Shown here one piece after another: positions 1 through 9,149 of a DNA stretch of 64,000 nucleotides. This DNA is from Paracoccus denitrificans (lineage in GTDB: Bacteria; Pseudomonadota; Alphaproteobacteria; Rhodobacterales; Rhodobacteraceae), in the NCBI GenBank assembly GCA_003240735.1, contig QFNE01000001.1:124001-188000 (forward strand), read 5' to 3'. Positions within the stretch are counted from its first letter, which is position 1. Each line of letters opens with the position of its first letter. The notes beneath the pieces were generated by a model, which saw only the letters and a program-made list of their open reading frames with translations, did no database searches and had not been told where the DNA came from. A program made the translations under genes and the position numbers.

Positions 1-665
1 GCCGGTCGGTCGGGGAACGCTTCGACCGCCGCAAATGCCGCCGGGTCGGTATAGACGTTGAAACGCGGCTCAAGCAGGCGAACACGACTGCGCGCTGCGA
101 TGTTGATCGCGGACTGATCTTCGGCAATCAGAGGATTGGCCGGGTCTGACAGCAGTGCCATGCAGGTCTGGGCCACGCCCTCTGCGCGCCACACCGGCAA
201 GTTCATCACCAGAAGGCCCGCGTTGACATACTGACCCATCGGGCATTTCGTGGCGGCCAGATCGTCGATCATCGGGGCCATGCAGGGCACCGCCGCCACA
301 ACTGCATCGGCCAGTTGCGCGTTGTCCAGCGCCGAAAGATTGTCCGTCACGACCATGTCGCAGTCCATGTAGATCACCCGATCCTCATCCGGGAAAAGCC
401 CGGGGATCAGTAACCGCAGATAGGTGCTGCGCGTCAGATGCTTGCGTGCGACACGCAGGTTGGAAAACGCATCCGCCTTCACCTCGACGCGCTGGACTTC
501 GACACCAAGGCGCTTGCCTAGTCGATCAATCCGCTCTCGGTTTGCTGGTGAAATTCCCATATCCAGAACAGCAAATCGCGCGCTCGGGTTATGGAAAGCG
601 GCCGACGCGATCAGGACCATCACACCCGGCACGTAGTTGTCGTCCGATCCGGTGATGATCAGCAT
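1..665 (-). CDS. Glycosyltransferase family 8 protein, partial (C-terminus beyond left edge)
   Basis: The reading frame starts with ATG at 665 and stays open to the left edge, giving about 221 residues without a stop. The protein looks like a GT8 enzyme (lipopolysaccharide galactosyl/glucosyltransferase type), which transfers a sugar from a UDP-sugar to an envelope glycan. Visible signatures are YMDCDMVV with the metal-binding DxD at about residues 101-103, YVNAGLLVMNL about 60 residues later, then AEDQSAIN and PRFNVYTD, all in the usual GT8 order. It follows the upstream glycosyltransferase gene by 24 bases on the same strand, so the two probably form an operon for surface polysaccharide synthesis. 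The acceptor cannot be read from sequence. Confidence 0.85.
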   Translation of the reverse strand, partial: MLIITGSDDNYVPGVMVLIASAAFHNPSARFAVLDMGISPANRERIDRLGKRLGVEVQRVEVKADAFSNLRVARKHLTRSTYLRLLIPGLFPDEDRVIYMDCDMVVTDNLSALDNAQLADAVVAAVPCMAPMIDDLAATKCPMGQYVNAGLLVMNLPVWRAEGVAQTCMALLSDPANPLIAEDQSAINIAARSRVRLLEPRFNVYTDPAAFAAVEAFPDRP

Positions 666-689
666 GTGATGTTGCCCTTGCCCACAGGT

Positions 690-1481
690 TCAGCCGCCCC
701 AGGCGCGCCGCAGCCAGTCGATATTGCCGATGCGGCGATACCATCTGCCACCCTGCCCTGCAAAGACCTCCGCCATCTTGGGAGAGCCTGCGAACAGGAT
801 GATCTTCGCCCTCGCGGGGCATTCCGGATCACGCAGATAACTGCCAAGGCCGCGACCGACGCAGTGGTTCTTGAAGCTGGCGCACCATCCGGGCGGCCAA
901 TAGGAGAGCCTGTCTTCGCGGTTCAAAAGATCGCTGACCATCTGCTGTTCATGTTCATAGGTTTCGGCTGCTTTCCCGGGGTGGGCCAGATAGGTGTCCA
1001 GAATCTCGGGATAGGCGCCGATCCGAAAACGGAAGACTGACGTGTTACCGACCATGCTGTGAAACCGATCGCGCGACGGGATGAGCTTGCGCAGCGGCTT
1101 TGGCCGGAACAGATCGTCATCGCGGATGATGTGGAAATCACCCGGCAGATCAAAAAACGGTCCAAGATCATCAACGATGACCAGATCAAGGTCCAGAAAC
1201 AGCGCCGTCCCTGACAGCCCGCCCAAATCCCGCCGAAACAGCGCAAGCTTGCGCCACCGCGTGTCGGTATGTCCCGGCGGCAGGCCGAGTTCCGGCAACG
1301 GCATTGCGGTCACCCGCTCGTCTAACCCGGTTTCGTCGTCGGTAAAGCAAATGAAACGATGGGGCCGGTCCAGATGCCGGGCGACCTGACGGGCCAGACG
1401 GTTCACGTCGTCCGCGCTGTAAAGCGTGCCCCACTTCATCGTCAGGATCAGCAATTCGTCGTCGGCCATCGATCCGCCCAA
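690..1481 (-). CDS. Putative glycosyltransferase
   Basis: This is a 263-residue (259 if the second ATG at 1469 is used) soluble protein. It has the alternating strand/acid pattern of a GT-A fold: TDDETGLDE near residue 50, then ALFLDLDLVIVDD near 95-105, which supplies an LDLD metal/nucleotide-sugar site, and RDDDLFRP after it. It resembles the glycosyltransferase-like proteins common in Rhodobacteraceae capsule or LPS loci. No signal peptide is visible, so it should act at the cytoplasmic face. It lies just upstream of the GT8 gene on the same strand. The family call is good, but substrate and linkage are unknown. Confidence 0.65.
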   Translation of the reverse strand: MGGSMADDELLILTMKWGTLYSADDVNRLARQVARHLDRPHRFICFTDDETGLDERVTAMPLPELGLPPGHTDTRWRKLALFRRDLGGLSGTALFLDLDLVIVDDLGPFFDLPGDFHIIRDDDLFRPKPLRKLIPSRDRFHSMVGNTSVFRFRIGAYPEILDTYLAHPGKAAETYEHEQQMVSDLLNREDRLSYWPPGWCASFKNHCVGRGLGSYLRDPECPARAKIILFAGSPKMAEVFAGQGGRWYRRIGNIDWLRRAWGG

Positions 1482-1570
1482 AGTCCAAGATCAGCGTCGC
1501 CCGCACGTTGCCCCACCCCGCCTGCCGGGGCAACAGATGACGCAGCTGCGGGTCGCGCCCGCCCCCATGA

Positions 1571-1600
1571 AAAAAGGCCCCGCATCAGCGGGGCCTTTCC
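1571..1600 (-). terminator. Rho-independent terminator of pnp
   Basis: A perfect 9-bp stem (1575-1583 with 1588-1596, GC-rich, 4-base loop) is followed, in minus-strand direction, by a run of T residues (A-run at 1570-1575 on the plus strand). It lies about 20 bases beyond the pnp stop codon. Confidence 0.85.
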
Positions 1601-1619
1601 AATTCCGACCAAGAACCGA

Positions 1620-3767
1620 TTACTCGGCTTTCGTTTCTTCTTTCACTTCGACGATTTCTTCGCCGGTGGCCTGATCGACCATCTTCATGCCAAGGCGAAC
1701 CTTGCCGCGGTCGTCAAAGCCCAGAAGCTTGACCTTCACTTCCTGACCTTCCTTCAGCACCTCGTTCGGGTGCTGCAGGCGCTTGCCGGAAATCTGGCTG
1801 ACGTGAACCAGACCGTCGCGCTTGCCGAAGAAGTTCACGAAGGCGCCGAAGTCGACCAGCTTGACGACCTTGCCGGTGTAGATCTTGCCTTCTTCGGGTT
1901 CGGCCACGATCGAATAGATCATGTCATAGGCCTTCTTGATCGAATCGGCATTGGCCGAGGCGATCTTGATGACGCCGTCGTCGTTGATGTCGACTTTCGC
2001 GCCCGACGTTTCCACGATCTCGCGGATGACCTTGCCGCCCGAACCGATCACTTCACGGATCTTGTCGGTCGGAATGGTCATCGTCTCGATACGCGGGGCG
2101 TGCGCGGAAAACTCGCGACGACCTTCGGTCAGGGCCTTGGCCATTTCGTCCAGGATGTGCAGACGACCGTCCTTGGCCTGCGCCAGGGCTTTTTCCATGA
2201 TCTCGGGCGTGATGCCCTGAACCTTGATGTCCATCTGCAGGCTGGTGATGCCTTCGGCGGTGCCCGCGACCTTGAAGTCCATGTCGCCCAGGTGATCTTC
2301 GTCACCCAGAATGTCGGTCAGGACGGCCCAATTGTCCTTGTCTTCAAGGATCAGACCCATGGCGACACCCGCGACCGGCGCCTTCAGCGGAACGCCCGCG
2401 TCCATCATCGACAGCGAGCCACCGCAGACGGATGCCATCGACGACGAGCCGTTCGATTCGGTGATCTCGGACACGAGGCGGATGGTATAGGGGAAGTCGG
2501 TCGCCGACGGCAGAACCGCCTGCAACGCGCGCCATGCCAGCTTGCCGTGGCCGATTTCGCGGCGACCGGGCGAACCCACGCGGCCCACTTCGCCGACCGA
2601 GTAGGGCGGGAAGTTGTAATGCAGCAGGAAGTTTGAGCGGAAGTTGCCATGCAGCGCGTCGATGATCTGCTCATCGTCGCCGGTGCCCAGCGTGGTCACG
2701 GCCAAGGCCTGCGTTTCACCGCGGGTGAACAGGGCCGAGCCGTGCGTGCGCGGCAGGATGCCGACTTCGCAGTCGATCGCGCGGACGGTCTTGTTGTCGC
2801 GACCGTCGATGCGCGCACCGCCCTTGATGATGTCGCCGCGCAGAATAGCGGATTCCAGCTTTTTCAGCGACGCACCGAAGTTCGGGTTGTTCAGTTCGTC
2901 TTCCGACAGGGCGGCGACGATCTCGGCCTTGACGGCGTCGATGGCGTCACGACGCTCGGACTTGTCCTTCAGGCCATAGGCGGCACGCATGCCGGTTTCG
3001 CCCAGGGATTTCACCTTCGCGCTCAGCTCGCTGTAGTCGGGCGACTGGAAGTCGAACGGCTCTTTCGCGGCGGCTTCGGCCAGATCGATGATCAGGTCGA
3101 TGACCGGCTGCATCTGCTGGTGACCGAACTTGACGGCACCCAGCATCTCTTCCTCGGTCAGCTCATATGCTTCCGATTCGACCATCATCACGGCGTCTTT
3201 GGTGCCGGCGACGACAAGGTCCAGACGCTGTTCGGGGTTGTTGCGCAGCTGGTCCATGTCCTGAACTTCGGGGTTCAGCACATATTCGCCATTGGCAAAA
3301 CCGACGCGGGCCGCGCCGATGGGGCCCATGAACGGCACGCCTGAAATCGTCAGCGCAGCCGATGCCGCGATCATCGCGACCATGTCGGGGTCGTTGACCA
3401 GATCGTGCGACAGCACCGTGCACATCACCAGAACTTCGTTCTTGAAGCCGGGGGCGAACAGCGGGCGGATCGGACGGTCGATCAGACGCGCGGTCAGCGT
3501 CTCTTTCTCGGTCGGGCGCGCCTCGCGCTTGAAGAAACCGCCCGGAATTTTGCCGGCGGCATAGTATTTTTCCTGATAGTGAACCGTCAGCGGGAAGAAA
3601 TCCTGCCCCGGTTTCGGTTCCTTGGCGAAGGTCACGTTGGCCATGACGCTGGTTTCGCCCAACGTGGCGATGACCGAGCCGTCAGCCTGACGGGCAACCT
3701 TGCCCGTTTGCAGCGTCAGCGTTTCCTGACCCCACTGAATGGACTTCTGCACTTCTTCGAATTTCAT
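1620..3767 (-). CDS. pnp: Polyribonucleotide nucleotidyltransferase (PNPase)
   Basis: This 715-residue protein is a phosphorolytic 3'-5' exoribonuclease that degrades mRNA and forms part of the degradosome. It has two RNase PH-like domains separated by a helical domain. The second core carries [23 protein letters not shown], a typical PNPase active-site stretch. A KH domain ([15 protein letters not shown]) and a C-terminal S1 domain ([18 protein letters not shown]) follow. The ATG at 3767 was chosen over an upstream in-frame start because MKFEEV is the family start and AGAGGAC lies just upstream. The classical partner rpsO is nearby on the same strand, but a gene of opposite orientation lies between them. 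A strong terminator follows. Confidence 0.98.
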   Translation of the reverse strand: MKFEEVQKSIQWGQETLTLQTGKVARQADGSVIATLGETSVMANVTFAKEPKPGQDFFPLTVHYQEKYYAAGKIPGGFFKREARPTEKETLTARLIDRPIRPLFAPGFKNEVLVMCTVLSHDLVNDPDMVAMIAASAALTISGVPFMGPIGAARVGFANGEYVLNPEVQDMDQLRNNPEQRLDLVVAGTKDAVMMVESEAYELTEEEMLGAVKFGHQQMQPVIDLIIDLAEAAAKEPFDFQSPDYSELSAKVKSLGETGMRAAYGLKDKSERRDAIDAVKAEIVAALSEDELNNPNFGASLKKLESAILRGDIIKGGARIDGRDNKTVRAIDCEVGILPRTHGSALFTRGETQALAVTTLGTGDDEQIIDALHGNFRSNFLLHYNFPPYSVGEVGRVGSPGRREIGHGKLAWRALQAVLPSATDFPYTIRLVSEITESNGSSSMASVCGGSLSMMDAGVPLKAPVAGVAMGLILEDKDNWAVLTDILGDEDHLGDMDFKVAGTAEGITSLQMDIKVQGITPEIMEKALAQAKDGRLHILDEMAKALTEGRREFSAHAPRIETMTIPTDKIREVIGSGGKVIREIVETSGAKVDINDDGVIKIASANADSIKKAYDMIYSIVAEPEEGKIYTGKVVKLVDFGAFVNFFGKRDGLVHVSQISGKRLQHPNEVLKEGQEVKVKLLGFDDRGKVRLGMKMVDQATGEEIVEVKEETKAE

Positions 3768-3951
3768 CTGATGTCCTCTGGGCCAAAGCCGGTCCCTCCG
3801 GCGGCCCCTTGCATATGGCGGCCCCATTGCCGCCGTCCCCCGATCCTTTGCATGTGCCCCGGGGGTTGGGCCTCACGTCACAGATGTCGGCGCATATATG
3901 GCAAAATGACGCGTTTGGGAAGGGGTTTGGCATTGCCGTCCTTTGGCCGAC

Positions 3952-5139
3952 ATGCCTAGACTTCCGCCAATGACGATGCCCGCCAAATCCGCCGCAGCCA
4001 TGTTCATCGCCCGGACGCGCACCGCGATTTCGATCATCCGGGGCCGGATGAACGACGCCGTGCGCGACATCATCATCGCTGCAGTCGCAGGCACCGCAGC
4101 CTGGCTGATTTCAGTCCATGTCCTGGGTCATGAAGCGCCGATCTTTGCCGTCGTGTCGGCTGTCGTGTCACTGGCCCCGGGCCTGCCCAGTCAGGGCAAG
4201 CAGGCAATCGGGCTGATCATCGGCATGGCCATCGGCATTCTGGTGGGCGAGGCTGCGTTTCTGTTCGGCGGCCCGGTGGCGATCGGCGATCCGATCTGGC
4301 TGATGCGCCTGACATCGGCGATCACGGTTTCAATGCTGATCGCGGCTGGGTTCGGCTGGTCGCCGGTGATGCCCATTCAGGCCGGCGTGTCGGTCGTTCT
4401 GGTGATGGCGGTCGGGCCGCAGACCCAGGGTTTCACGCGCCTGACAGACGGCGCAGTCGGTGTCGCGCTGGGGCTGATCTGCAGTCAGCTTCTGCTGACA
4501 CCCGATCCTTTGCGGAGGCTGAACGCCTCGACCCAGGCATTTCTGAACCGGCTGGCGGCCGCATTGGAAAACGCGGCGGACGCTGTGGAAAACGGCAACC
4601 CGGCCAAGGCCGCACGCGCCGAACAGATCGTTGCGGCGGCGTGGACCAACTTGCGTCAGCTGCGCGACGCGGTTGATTCGGCACGGTCCAGCGCCCGGTG
4701 GTCGCTGCGGGGTCGTTTGATGGCGGGCCCTGTCCTGAAGGCCGCCGCACGGCAGAACCGTTATGCGGTGCAGTTGTTCGCCCATACCCTACTGCTTGCA
4801 GAAAGCATGCAGCTTGCGCTGGGAAAATCCGGGCCGGTGCCGCAAGGGCTAGAACAAGACCTGCGCCGGTGCGCCAGCTATTGCCGACATTTCAGCGATC
4901 CCCAACACCGCTTTGACCGCCCGCCCCATAATGCGCAGGCACATGCGTCGGCGCGATGGACCGTCGCCGAATTCCACCTGACCCAGATCGAACGCCGGCT
5001 GTGGCTGCTGTCGGGGGCGCATGCCCGCTTTCAGACCGCGCGGCAGGATGCCGAAAAAGACGCAGCAAAGGACGCCGCATCCCAAGGCTCACAGGATGCC
5101 ACATCCCAAGACCCGGAAAAGAAAACGCCCGCAGCGTGA
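3952..5139 (+). CDS. FUSC / aromatic acid exporter-like membrane protein
   Basis: The protein has about 395 residues. The N-terminal half is hydrophobic with roughly six predicted membrane segments (AAVAGTAAWLISVHVLG, IFAVVSAVVSLAPGL, IGLIIGMAIGILVGEAAFL and others). The C-terminal half is soluble and rich in Ala, Arg and Gln. This is the layout of the FUSC/ArAE family, linked to export of aromatic acids or to envelope functions. The start is uncertain: TTG at 3943, ATG at 3952, 3970 and 3976 are all in frame and none has a convincing Shine-Dalgarno sequence. The gene sits convergent to rpsO and divergent from pnp. Its stop codon lies in the loop of the rpsO terminator. Substrate unknown. Confidence 0.7.
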   Translation: MPRLPPMTMPAKSAAAMFIARTRTAISIIRGRMNDAVRDIIIAAVAGTAAWLISVHVLGHEAPIFAVVSAVVSLAPGLPSQGKQAIGLIIGMAIGILVGEAAFLFGGPVAIGDPIWLMRLTSAITVSMLIAAGFGWSPVMPIQAGVSVVLVMAVGPQTQGFTRLTDGAVGVALGLICSQLLLTPDPLRRLNASTQAFLNRLAAALENAADAVENGNPAKAARAEQIVAAAWTNLRQLRDAVDSARSSARWSLRGRLMAGPVLKAAARQNRYAVQLFAHTLLLAESMQLALGKSGPVPQGLEQDLRRCASYCRHFSDPQHRFDRPPHNAQAHASARWTVAEFHLTQIERRLWLLSGAHARFQTARQDAEKDAAKDAASQGSQDATSQDPEKKTPAA

Positions 5140-5150
5140 TGCTGCGGGCG
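5121..5150 (-). terminator. Rho-independent terminator of rpsO, overlapping the end of the FUSC gene
   Basis: A 10-bp perfect stem (5126-5135 with 5141-5150) with a 5-base loop is followed on the minus strand by GTTTTCTTTT. The TGA of the convergent plus-strand gene (5137-5139) lies inside the loop, so one element serves a very tight gene boundary. Confidence 0.8.
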
Positions 5151-5176
5151 AAATCAATCCAGGGGTTGGGCCGAAA

Positions 5177-5446
5177 TTAGCGGCGCAGACCCAGACGCGC
5201 GATCAGATCGGCGTAACGCTTTTCATCATTGCGCTTGAGATAGTCGAGCAGCTTGCGGCGCTGCGCCACCAGCTTCAGCAGACCACGACGCGAGTGGTTG
5301 TCTTTCTTGTGCGTCTTGAAGTGTTCCGTCAACGCCGCGATGCGGGTCGTCAGGATGGCCACTTGCACCTCGGGCGAACCGGTGTCGCCGGGTTTCGTGG
5401 CGTATTCGCCCATGACGCGGGCTTTTTCTTCAACGGTGATCGACAT
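5177..5446 (-). CDS. rpsO: 30S ribosomal protein S15
   Basis: This 89-residue protein has the full length and pattern of bacterial S15: [17 protein letters not shown], then [12 protein letters not shown] and a basic C-terminal helix ending in GLRR. S15 binds 16S rRNA helices and helps assemble the 30S platform. An AAGGAG Shine-Dalgarno sits 7 bases before the ATG. In most proteobacteria rpsO is directly followed by pnp; here a FUSC-type gene on the other strand separates them and rpsO has its own terminator. S15 usually represses its own translation through the mRNA leader; the 160-base upstream gap could hold such a leader, though I cannot define the fold. Confidence 0.98.
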   Translation of the reverse strand: MSITVEEKARVMGEYATKPGDTGSPEVQVAILTTRIAALTEHFKTHKKDNHSRRGLLKLVAQRRKLLDYLKRNDEKRYADLIARLGLRR

Positions 5447-5607
5447 CGGGATCTCCTTTACAGGTCAAAGGGTGATGGCACAGGCCGGGATGTCGTCCAG
5501 CACAGGCCCATGGAGGCATCCGTCGCAGACAGACCAAGGTCGGTCCACGCCGGATTGCGCGGCTATAAGGCAAGGGATGACGGTTGGAAAGTGCTTTTGG
5601 CTGACGT

Positions 5608-6600
5608 TCAAAGCCTGTCACGGATGATGGTGACTTGTTCCGGATCGAACCCGCTGTCTGCTGAAAGCTTGGCGATGGCCGTCCCGTTCAGTGACAGGAC
5701 CTTCCAGCCGTCGTCGTCGTCATCCACCGACAGCTGCGGTGCAGGGTCGTGCGCGCCGATCACGATCTGAAGCTGATCGTCGCCTGCATAAAAGTCCGGC
5801 AGGGTCACCGGCTGCGCCACCGGCAGGTTGAGGTGAAAGACATCCGCCCCCGCCCCGCCTTCGGCCCAGTCGTCTGATCCGGGGATCAGCAGGTCGTCGC
5901 CCTTGCCGCCGTGCATCCAGTCACGTTCGTCGTCGTCGTGGCCGATCAGCGTATCGTCGCCGTCTCCGCCATCCAGATCGTCGGGCCCGGTGCCGCCAAT
6001 CAGAAGGTCGTTTCCGGCGTTGCCTGCTAGCCAGTCTTCCCCCGTACCGCCGTCCAGCGTGTCATCGCCGTCGCCACCAAAGCCGATGTCGTGATCTTCG
6101 CCGCCTTCGATCAGATCGTTGCCGTTGTTGCCCGCCACATGATCCTCGCCCCCGCCGCCGCGCAAGGTGTCGTTGCCGCCGCCATAGACATCGTCGCCCA
6201 GCATCGTGTCGTTGCCCGCGCCGCCGTTCAGCAGGTCGTCGCCAAGATCGCCGCGAATGTCGTCATCGCCGTCATGGCCATAGATCGCGTCGTCACCGGT
6301 TGTCCCCCACAGCCAGTCGGGGTCATCTGACCCGTCTTGCAGAGTCACCTTGGGTTCAGGGTCTGGAAGGGTAGGGTCGGGCAGGGTGGGTTCTGGCTGC
6401 GGTTCCGGATCGGGCACGGGTGTGGGGTCGACTGGATGATCGCTGCCGTCTGAGGTGCCGTCTGGATCGGTCAAGCCAACATCAGGGTCCTGCCCTTCGG
6501 TCGAGCTATCCTCATCCGCGTCATCGACGGTCGTATCAATGGCCGTCGCGACAGACGCCAGGCCGGCCAGCATGAGGGCCACGAATGCGGAAAAGAACAT
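5608..6600 (-). CDS. RTX-type calcium-binding repeat protein
   Basis: This 330-residue acidic protein starts with a hydrophobic segment (MFFSAFVALMLAGLASVATA) that reads as a signal peptide or anchor. A very acidic linker and a proline-rich stretch (PTPVPDPEPQPEPTLPDPT and repeats, about residues 60-85) follow. About nine GGxGxDxLx-type nonapeptides, such as GDDLLNGGAGNDTM and GGDGDDTLDGGTG, occupy residues 95-250. This is the calcium-binding parallel beta-roll of RTX proteins. The last 80 residues lack repeats. RTX proteins normally leave by a type I secretion system through a C-terminal signal, so an N-terminal hydrophobic segment is atypical. No protease, lipase or toxin domain is visible. 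Function unknown. Confidence 0.75.
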   Translation of the reverse strand: MFFSAFVALMLAGLASVATAIDTTVDDADEDSSTEGQDPDVGLTDPDGTSDGSDHPVDPTPVPDPEPQPEPTLPDPTLPDPEPKVTLQDGSDDPDWLWGTTGDDAIYGHDGDDDIRGDLGDDLLNGGAGNDTMLGDDVYGGGNDTLRGGGGEDHVAGNNGNDLIEGGEDHDIGFGGDGDDTLDGGTGEDWLAGNAGNDLLIGGTGPDDLDGGDGDDTLIGHDDDERDWMHGGKGDDLLIPGSDDWAEGGAGADVFHLNLPVAQPVTLPDFYAGDDQLQIVIGAHDPAPQLSVDDDDDGWKVLSLNGTAIAKLSADSGFDPEQVTIIRDRL

Positions 6601-6676
6601 GATGGGCTGCCCGTGCGATGGTCAGACCCCGATAGCACCGCATATCCCATCTGCAAACTGATTTTCAAACAAAGGG

Positions 6677-7285
6677 TTAACGAGACCGGCCCCGTCGAAG
6701 ATAGACGTAGTAGGCACCTGCCCCGCCATGACGGATATGGGCTGGCACCACCTGCAGGACGCTGCCCGTCAAGGGCGCCATCGCCAGCCAGTGCGGCACC
6801 TCGTGGCGCAGTGCGCCGGACCTTGTCGGCAGCGGACCCATGTCGCCCTTGCCCTTGCCCGTGATCACCAGCACCAGACGATGGCCTTGTGCATGCGCCC
6901 CCATGATGAACCCGGTCAACTGCGACTTGGCAACTGCCAACGTCATGCCGTGCAGGTCGATCCGCGCATCGGGGGCAAGCTTGCCGCGTGTCATCTTGCG
7001 GTGGGTCTTGTGGTCCATCGCGACGTGCTGCCCGCGCAGGCGATCTGCCGGGCTCGCCGGTAGAGCGTGTGTGATCTTGGGCAGAACCGACGCCTGTCCC
7101 AGCGTGAACATGGGCAAGGGCGCGCGAACCGCAGGCGTCTTGGCCGGCGGTTTGGGTAGGGCGTCGTCGGTCAGATCATTGGGCCCGTCCAATCCCGCGC
7201 CCGGCCGCATGGGTCTGATCGCGGCCGTAACGCGGGACCAAAGCGCGCGATCCTCGTCGCTCAGGCCGCCACGTCGGCGCGCCAT
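6677..7285 (-). CDS. Smr-domain protein
   Basis: This 202-residue protein begins MARRRGGLSDEDRALW and ends in a complete Smr domain: DLHGMTLAVAKSQLTGFI, then LVLVITGKGKG and the C-terminal VVPAHIRHGGAGAYYVYLRR. The DLHG and GKGxG motifs mark the small MutS-related family, whose members are nucleases or nucleic-acid binders. The ATG at 7285 was chosen because it lies one base after the TGA of the Tim44-like gene, which implies translational coupling; an upstream in-frame start would overlap that gene by over 120 bases. The role in this organism is unknown. Confidence 0.85.
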   Translation of the reverse strand: MARRRGGLSDEDRALWSRVTAAIRPMRPGAGLDGPNDLTDDALPKPPAKTPAVRAPLPMFTLGQASVLPKITHALPASPADRLRGQHVAMDHKTHRKMTRGKLAPDARIDLHGMTLAVAKSQLTGFIMGAHAQGHRLVLVITGKGKGDMGPLPTRSGALRHEVPHWLAMAPLTGSVLQVVPAHIRHGGAGAYYVYLRRGRSR

Positions 7286-7286
7286 G

Positions 7287-7943
7287 TCAGGCGGTCGCGA
7301 CCAGCTGCCAGTTCGGGTCGGCCTGACCCATCTGACGACCGAACGTCCAGACATCGCGCTGCTTGCGCGGGGTTTTCGCGTCGCCTTCGACAACATTGCC
7401 GTCGGCATCCGTCTGGGTCGAGGTCAGTTCACCCACGAACTTGATGGTGACTTCGCCGTCGTGCGTCGCGGGGTCGTATTCAGCCCCCACCAGCTGCGTT
7501 TCGCGGGTGCCCAGATACTGCGCATGCCCGGTCAGGCCGCGTTCCTTGCGGCTGGCGACGACTTCGTCGAACGCATGGGCAACCTCGGGGGCCAAGAACG
7601 GGCGGATGCTGTCGATATCGCCCCGTTCGAACGCGGTCAGGATCATCTCGTAGGCCTGGCGTGCGCCGCCCACGAACTCACCGATGGCAAAGCCGGGTTC
7701 GGCCTGCTTCATCTGCGCCAAGGCCTTGCCTGCGGGCGAAGCCGGGTCAACATGGTCGGCGATTTCTTCGTCTGCCGTCACGGTCGGGGGCGGTGGGACG
7801 GCGTCACCCACGCGGCGGGCAGGCGCCTCGGGCAGGCGGGTTTGTTCGAAACCATCACGTGATCCCAGAACGCCACGCAGCCGTAGGATCAGGAATATGG
7901 CAATCGCTCCAAGAACAATGATTTGGATCATCGGGTTGGACAT
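7287..7943 (-). CDS. Tim44/TimA-like domain protein
   Basis: The protein has 218 residues. It begins MSNPMIQIIVLGAIAIFLIL, a single N-terminal membrane anchor, followed by a charged/proline linker and a C-terminal Tim44-like domain (FVGGARQAYEMILTAFERGD, then IRPFLAPEVAHAFDEVV). Alphaproteobacterial Tim44-like proteins are thought to be the bacterial relatives of the mitochondrial import-motor subunit, with a periplasmic or membrane-adaptor role. The ATG at 7943 gives the correct membrane-first architecture; the longer upstream reading has no family resemblance. It is divergent from fxsA and secB, which is in keeping with a membrane-biogenesis neighbourhood. It is directly followed by the Smr gene. 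Confidence 0.85.
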   Translation of the reverse strand: MSNPMIQIIVLGAIAIFLILRLRGVLGSRDGFEQTRLPEAPARRVGDAVPPPPTVTADEEIADHVDPASPAGKALAQMKQAEPGFAIGEFVGGARQAYEMILTAFERGDIDSIRPFLAPEVAHAFDEVVASRKERGLTGHAQYLGTRETQLVGAEYDPATHDGEVTIKFVGELTSTQTDADGNVVEGDAKTPRKQRDVWTFGRQMGQADPNWQLVATA

Positions 7944-8046
7944 TCTGCCTGCCTTCCATTTGGTGTGCGCCGCGTCCTGTCCTATGTAGGTAGCGGCGGG
8001 GGTCAAGTCCAGTTTCCCCCCACGACTTGGGAGGAGAACGGAATTC

Positions 8047-8562
8047 ATGCGCGCATTGCTGGCTGGCTTGTTCATCGTGCTGCCGATTTTGGAACTGATC
8101 GTCATCATCAAGGTGGGCGGCGTGATCGGGGCTTTGCCCACAATCGCCCTGCTGATGCTGTCAGCAATCTTCGGTGCGGCAGTCATGCGCCGTCAGGGCA
8201 AATCCGCGTGGATGGAATTGCAGCGCGCGGTGAACGACTTTGCCGATCCGACGACACCGATGGCGCATGGCGCGTTGATCCTGATGGCAGGCGCGCTGTT
8301 GATCGTGCCCGGTTTCCTGACCGACATCGCCGGCATCCTGTTGCTCATCCGTCCCGTTCGCACCCTGATCATGGGCATCCTTGGCAGGCGGATTCGCGCG
8401 GCCGGTGAAACCTATGCCGCCCAGATGCGCGCCGATCAGGCCCATCGCGCCGGGCGCGGTCAGGTGATCGATGCCGAATTCGTCGAAATCGACACGGATG
8501 CGCCCGGCCTGCCGAAATCCCCGAACCCGCCGCGCGGCCCGTCGGGCTGGACGCAGCATTGA
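8047..8562 (+). CDS. fxsA: FxsA family membrane protein
   Basis: This 171-residue protein has an N-terminal hydrophobic core with three or four membrane segments (LLAGLFIVLPILELIVIIKV, LPTIALLMLSAIFGAAVM, LILMAGALLIVPGFLTDIAG) and a soluble C-terminal tail. The pattern matches FxsA, a cytoplasmic membrane protein whose overproduction in E. coli relieves exclusion of phage T7 by the F plasmid. GGAGGAGAACGG lies just upstream of the ATG. secB follows on the same strand after 55 bases. The cellular function is not established. Confidence 0.88.
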   Translation: MRALLAGLFIVLPILELIVIIKVGGVIGALPTIALLMLSAIFGAAVMRRQGKSAWMELQRAVNDFADPTTPMAHGALILMAGALLIVPGFLTDIAGILLLIRPVRTLIMGILGRRIRAAGETYAAQMRADQAHRAGRGQVIDAEFVEIDTDAPGLPKSPNPPRGPSGWTQH

Positions 8563-8617
8563 AGCGTGCGCCCATGGGGTGCTAGAACCCCGCCAATCTT
8601 ATTCAAAAGGCTGAGCC

Positions 8618-9139
8618 ATGAGCGATCAAACCCCGAACGGCGCGGATACGCCGGCTGCAGACGAAGCCCAACCCCAGCCCGTGCGCATGCAGATACTGGC
8701 GCAATACATCCGCGACATCTCGTTCGAGAACGTGGTGGCGCAGAAAGGCCTGGGCTCGCCCGAGGTCCAGCCCGAGATCGCCGTTCAGGTCAGCCTTGAT
8801 GCGCGCAAACGTGGCAGCGACACCCAGTTCGAGGTGATCAGCCGCTATAAGGTGACGTCGACCAACTCGACCGACAAGGCGACGCTGTTTCTGATCGAAC
8901 TGGATTACGCGGGCGTATTCCACGTCGAAGGCGTGCCGGAAGATCAGCTGCACCCGTTCCTGATGATCGAATGCCCGCGCATGACCTTCCCGTTCGTGCG
9001 GCGGATCATTTCCGACATGACCCGTGACGGTGGCTTCCCCGCGTTCAACATGGAACCGGTCGATTTCGTGGCGCTGTACCGTCAGGAAATCGCGCGCCGC
9101 GCACAGGCTGAACGTCCGGCCGACCAACCGCTGTCGTAA
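8618..9139 (+). CDS. secB: Protein-export chaperone SecB
   Basis: This 173-residue protein matches SecB along its length: an acidic N-terminus, QYIRDISFENVVAQKG near residue 28, a central EVISRYKVTSTNS strand region and the family hallmark HPFLMIECPRMTFPFVRRII near residue 110. SecB tetramers hold unfolded preproteins in the cytoplasm and pass them to SecA. Its position beside fxsA and a divergent Tim44-like gene is common in Rhodobacterales. The gene after it begins 10 bases downstream. Confidence 0.97.
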   Translation: MSDQTPNGADTPAADEAQPQPVRMQILAQYIRDISFENVVAQKGLGSPEVQPEIAVQVSLDARKRGSDTQFEVISRYKVTSTNSTDKATLFLIELDYAGVFHVEGVPEDQLHPFLMIECPRMTFPFVRRIISDMTRDGGFPAFNMEPVDFVALYRQEIARRAQAERPADQPLS

Positions 9140-9149
9140 CGCCCGCCCC

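Noticed and set aside
1508..1535. 8-bp inverted repeat with a 12-base loop upstream of the first glycosyltransferase
   Set aside because: Likely chance in GC-rich sequence; the pnp terminator nearby already explains the gap.
5960..6320. Short tandem repeats resembling a CRISPR or satellite
   Set aside because: They are the codons of RTX nonapeptides in the minus-strand gene.
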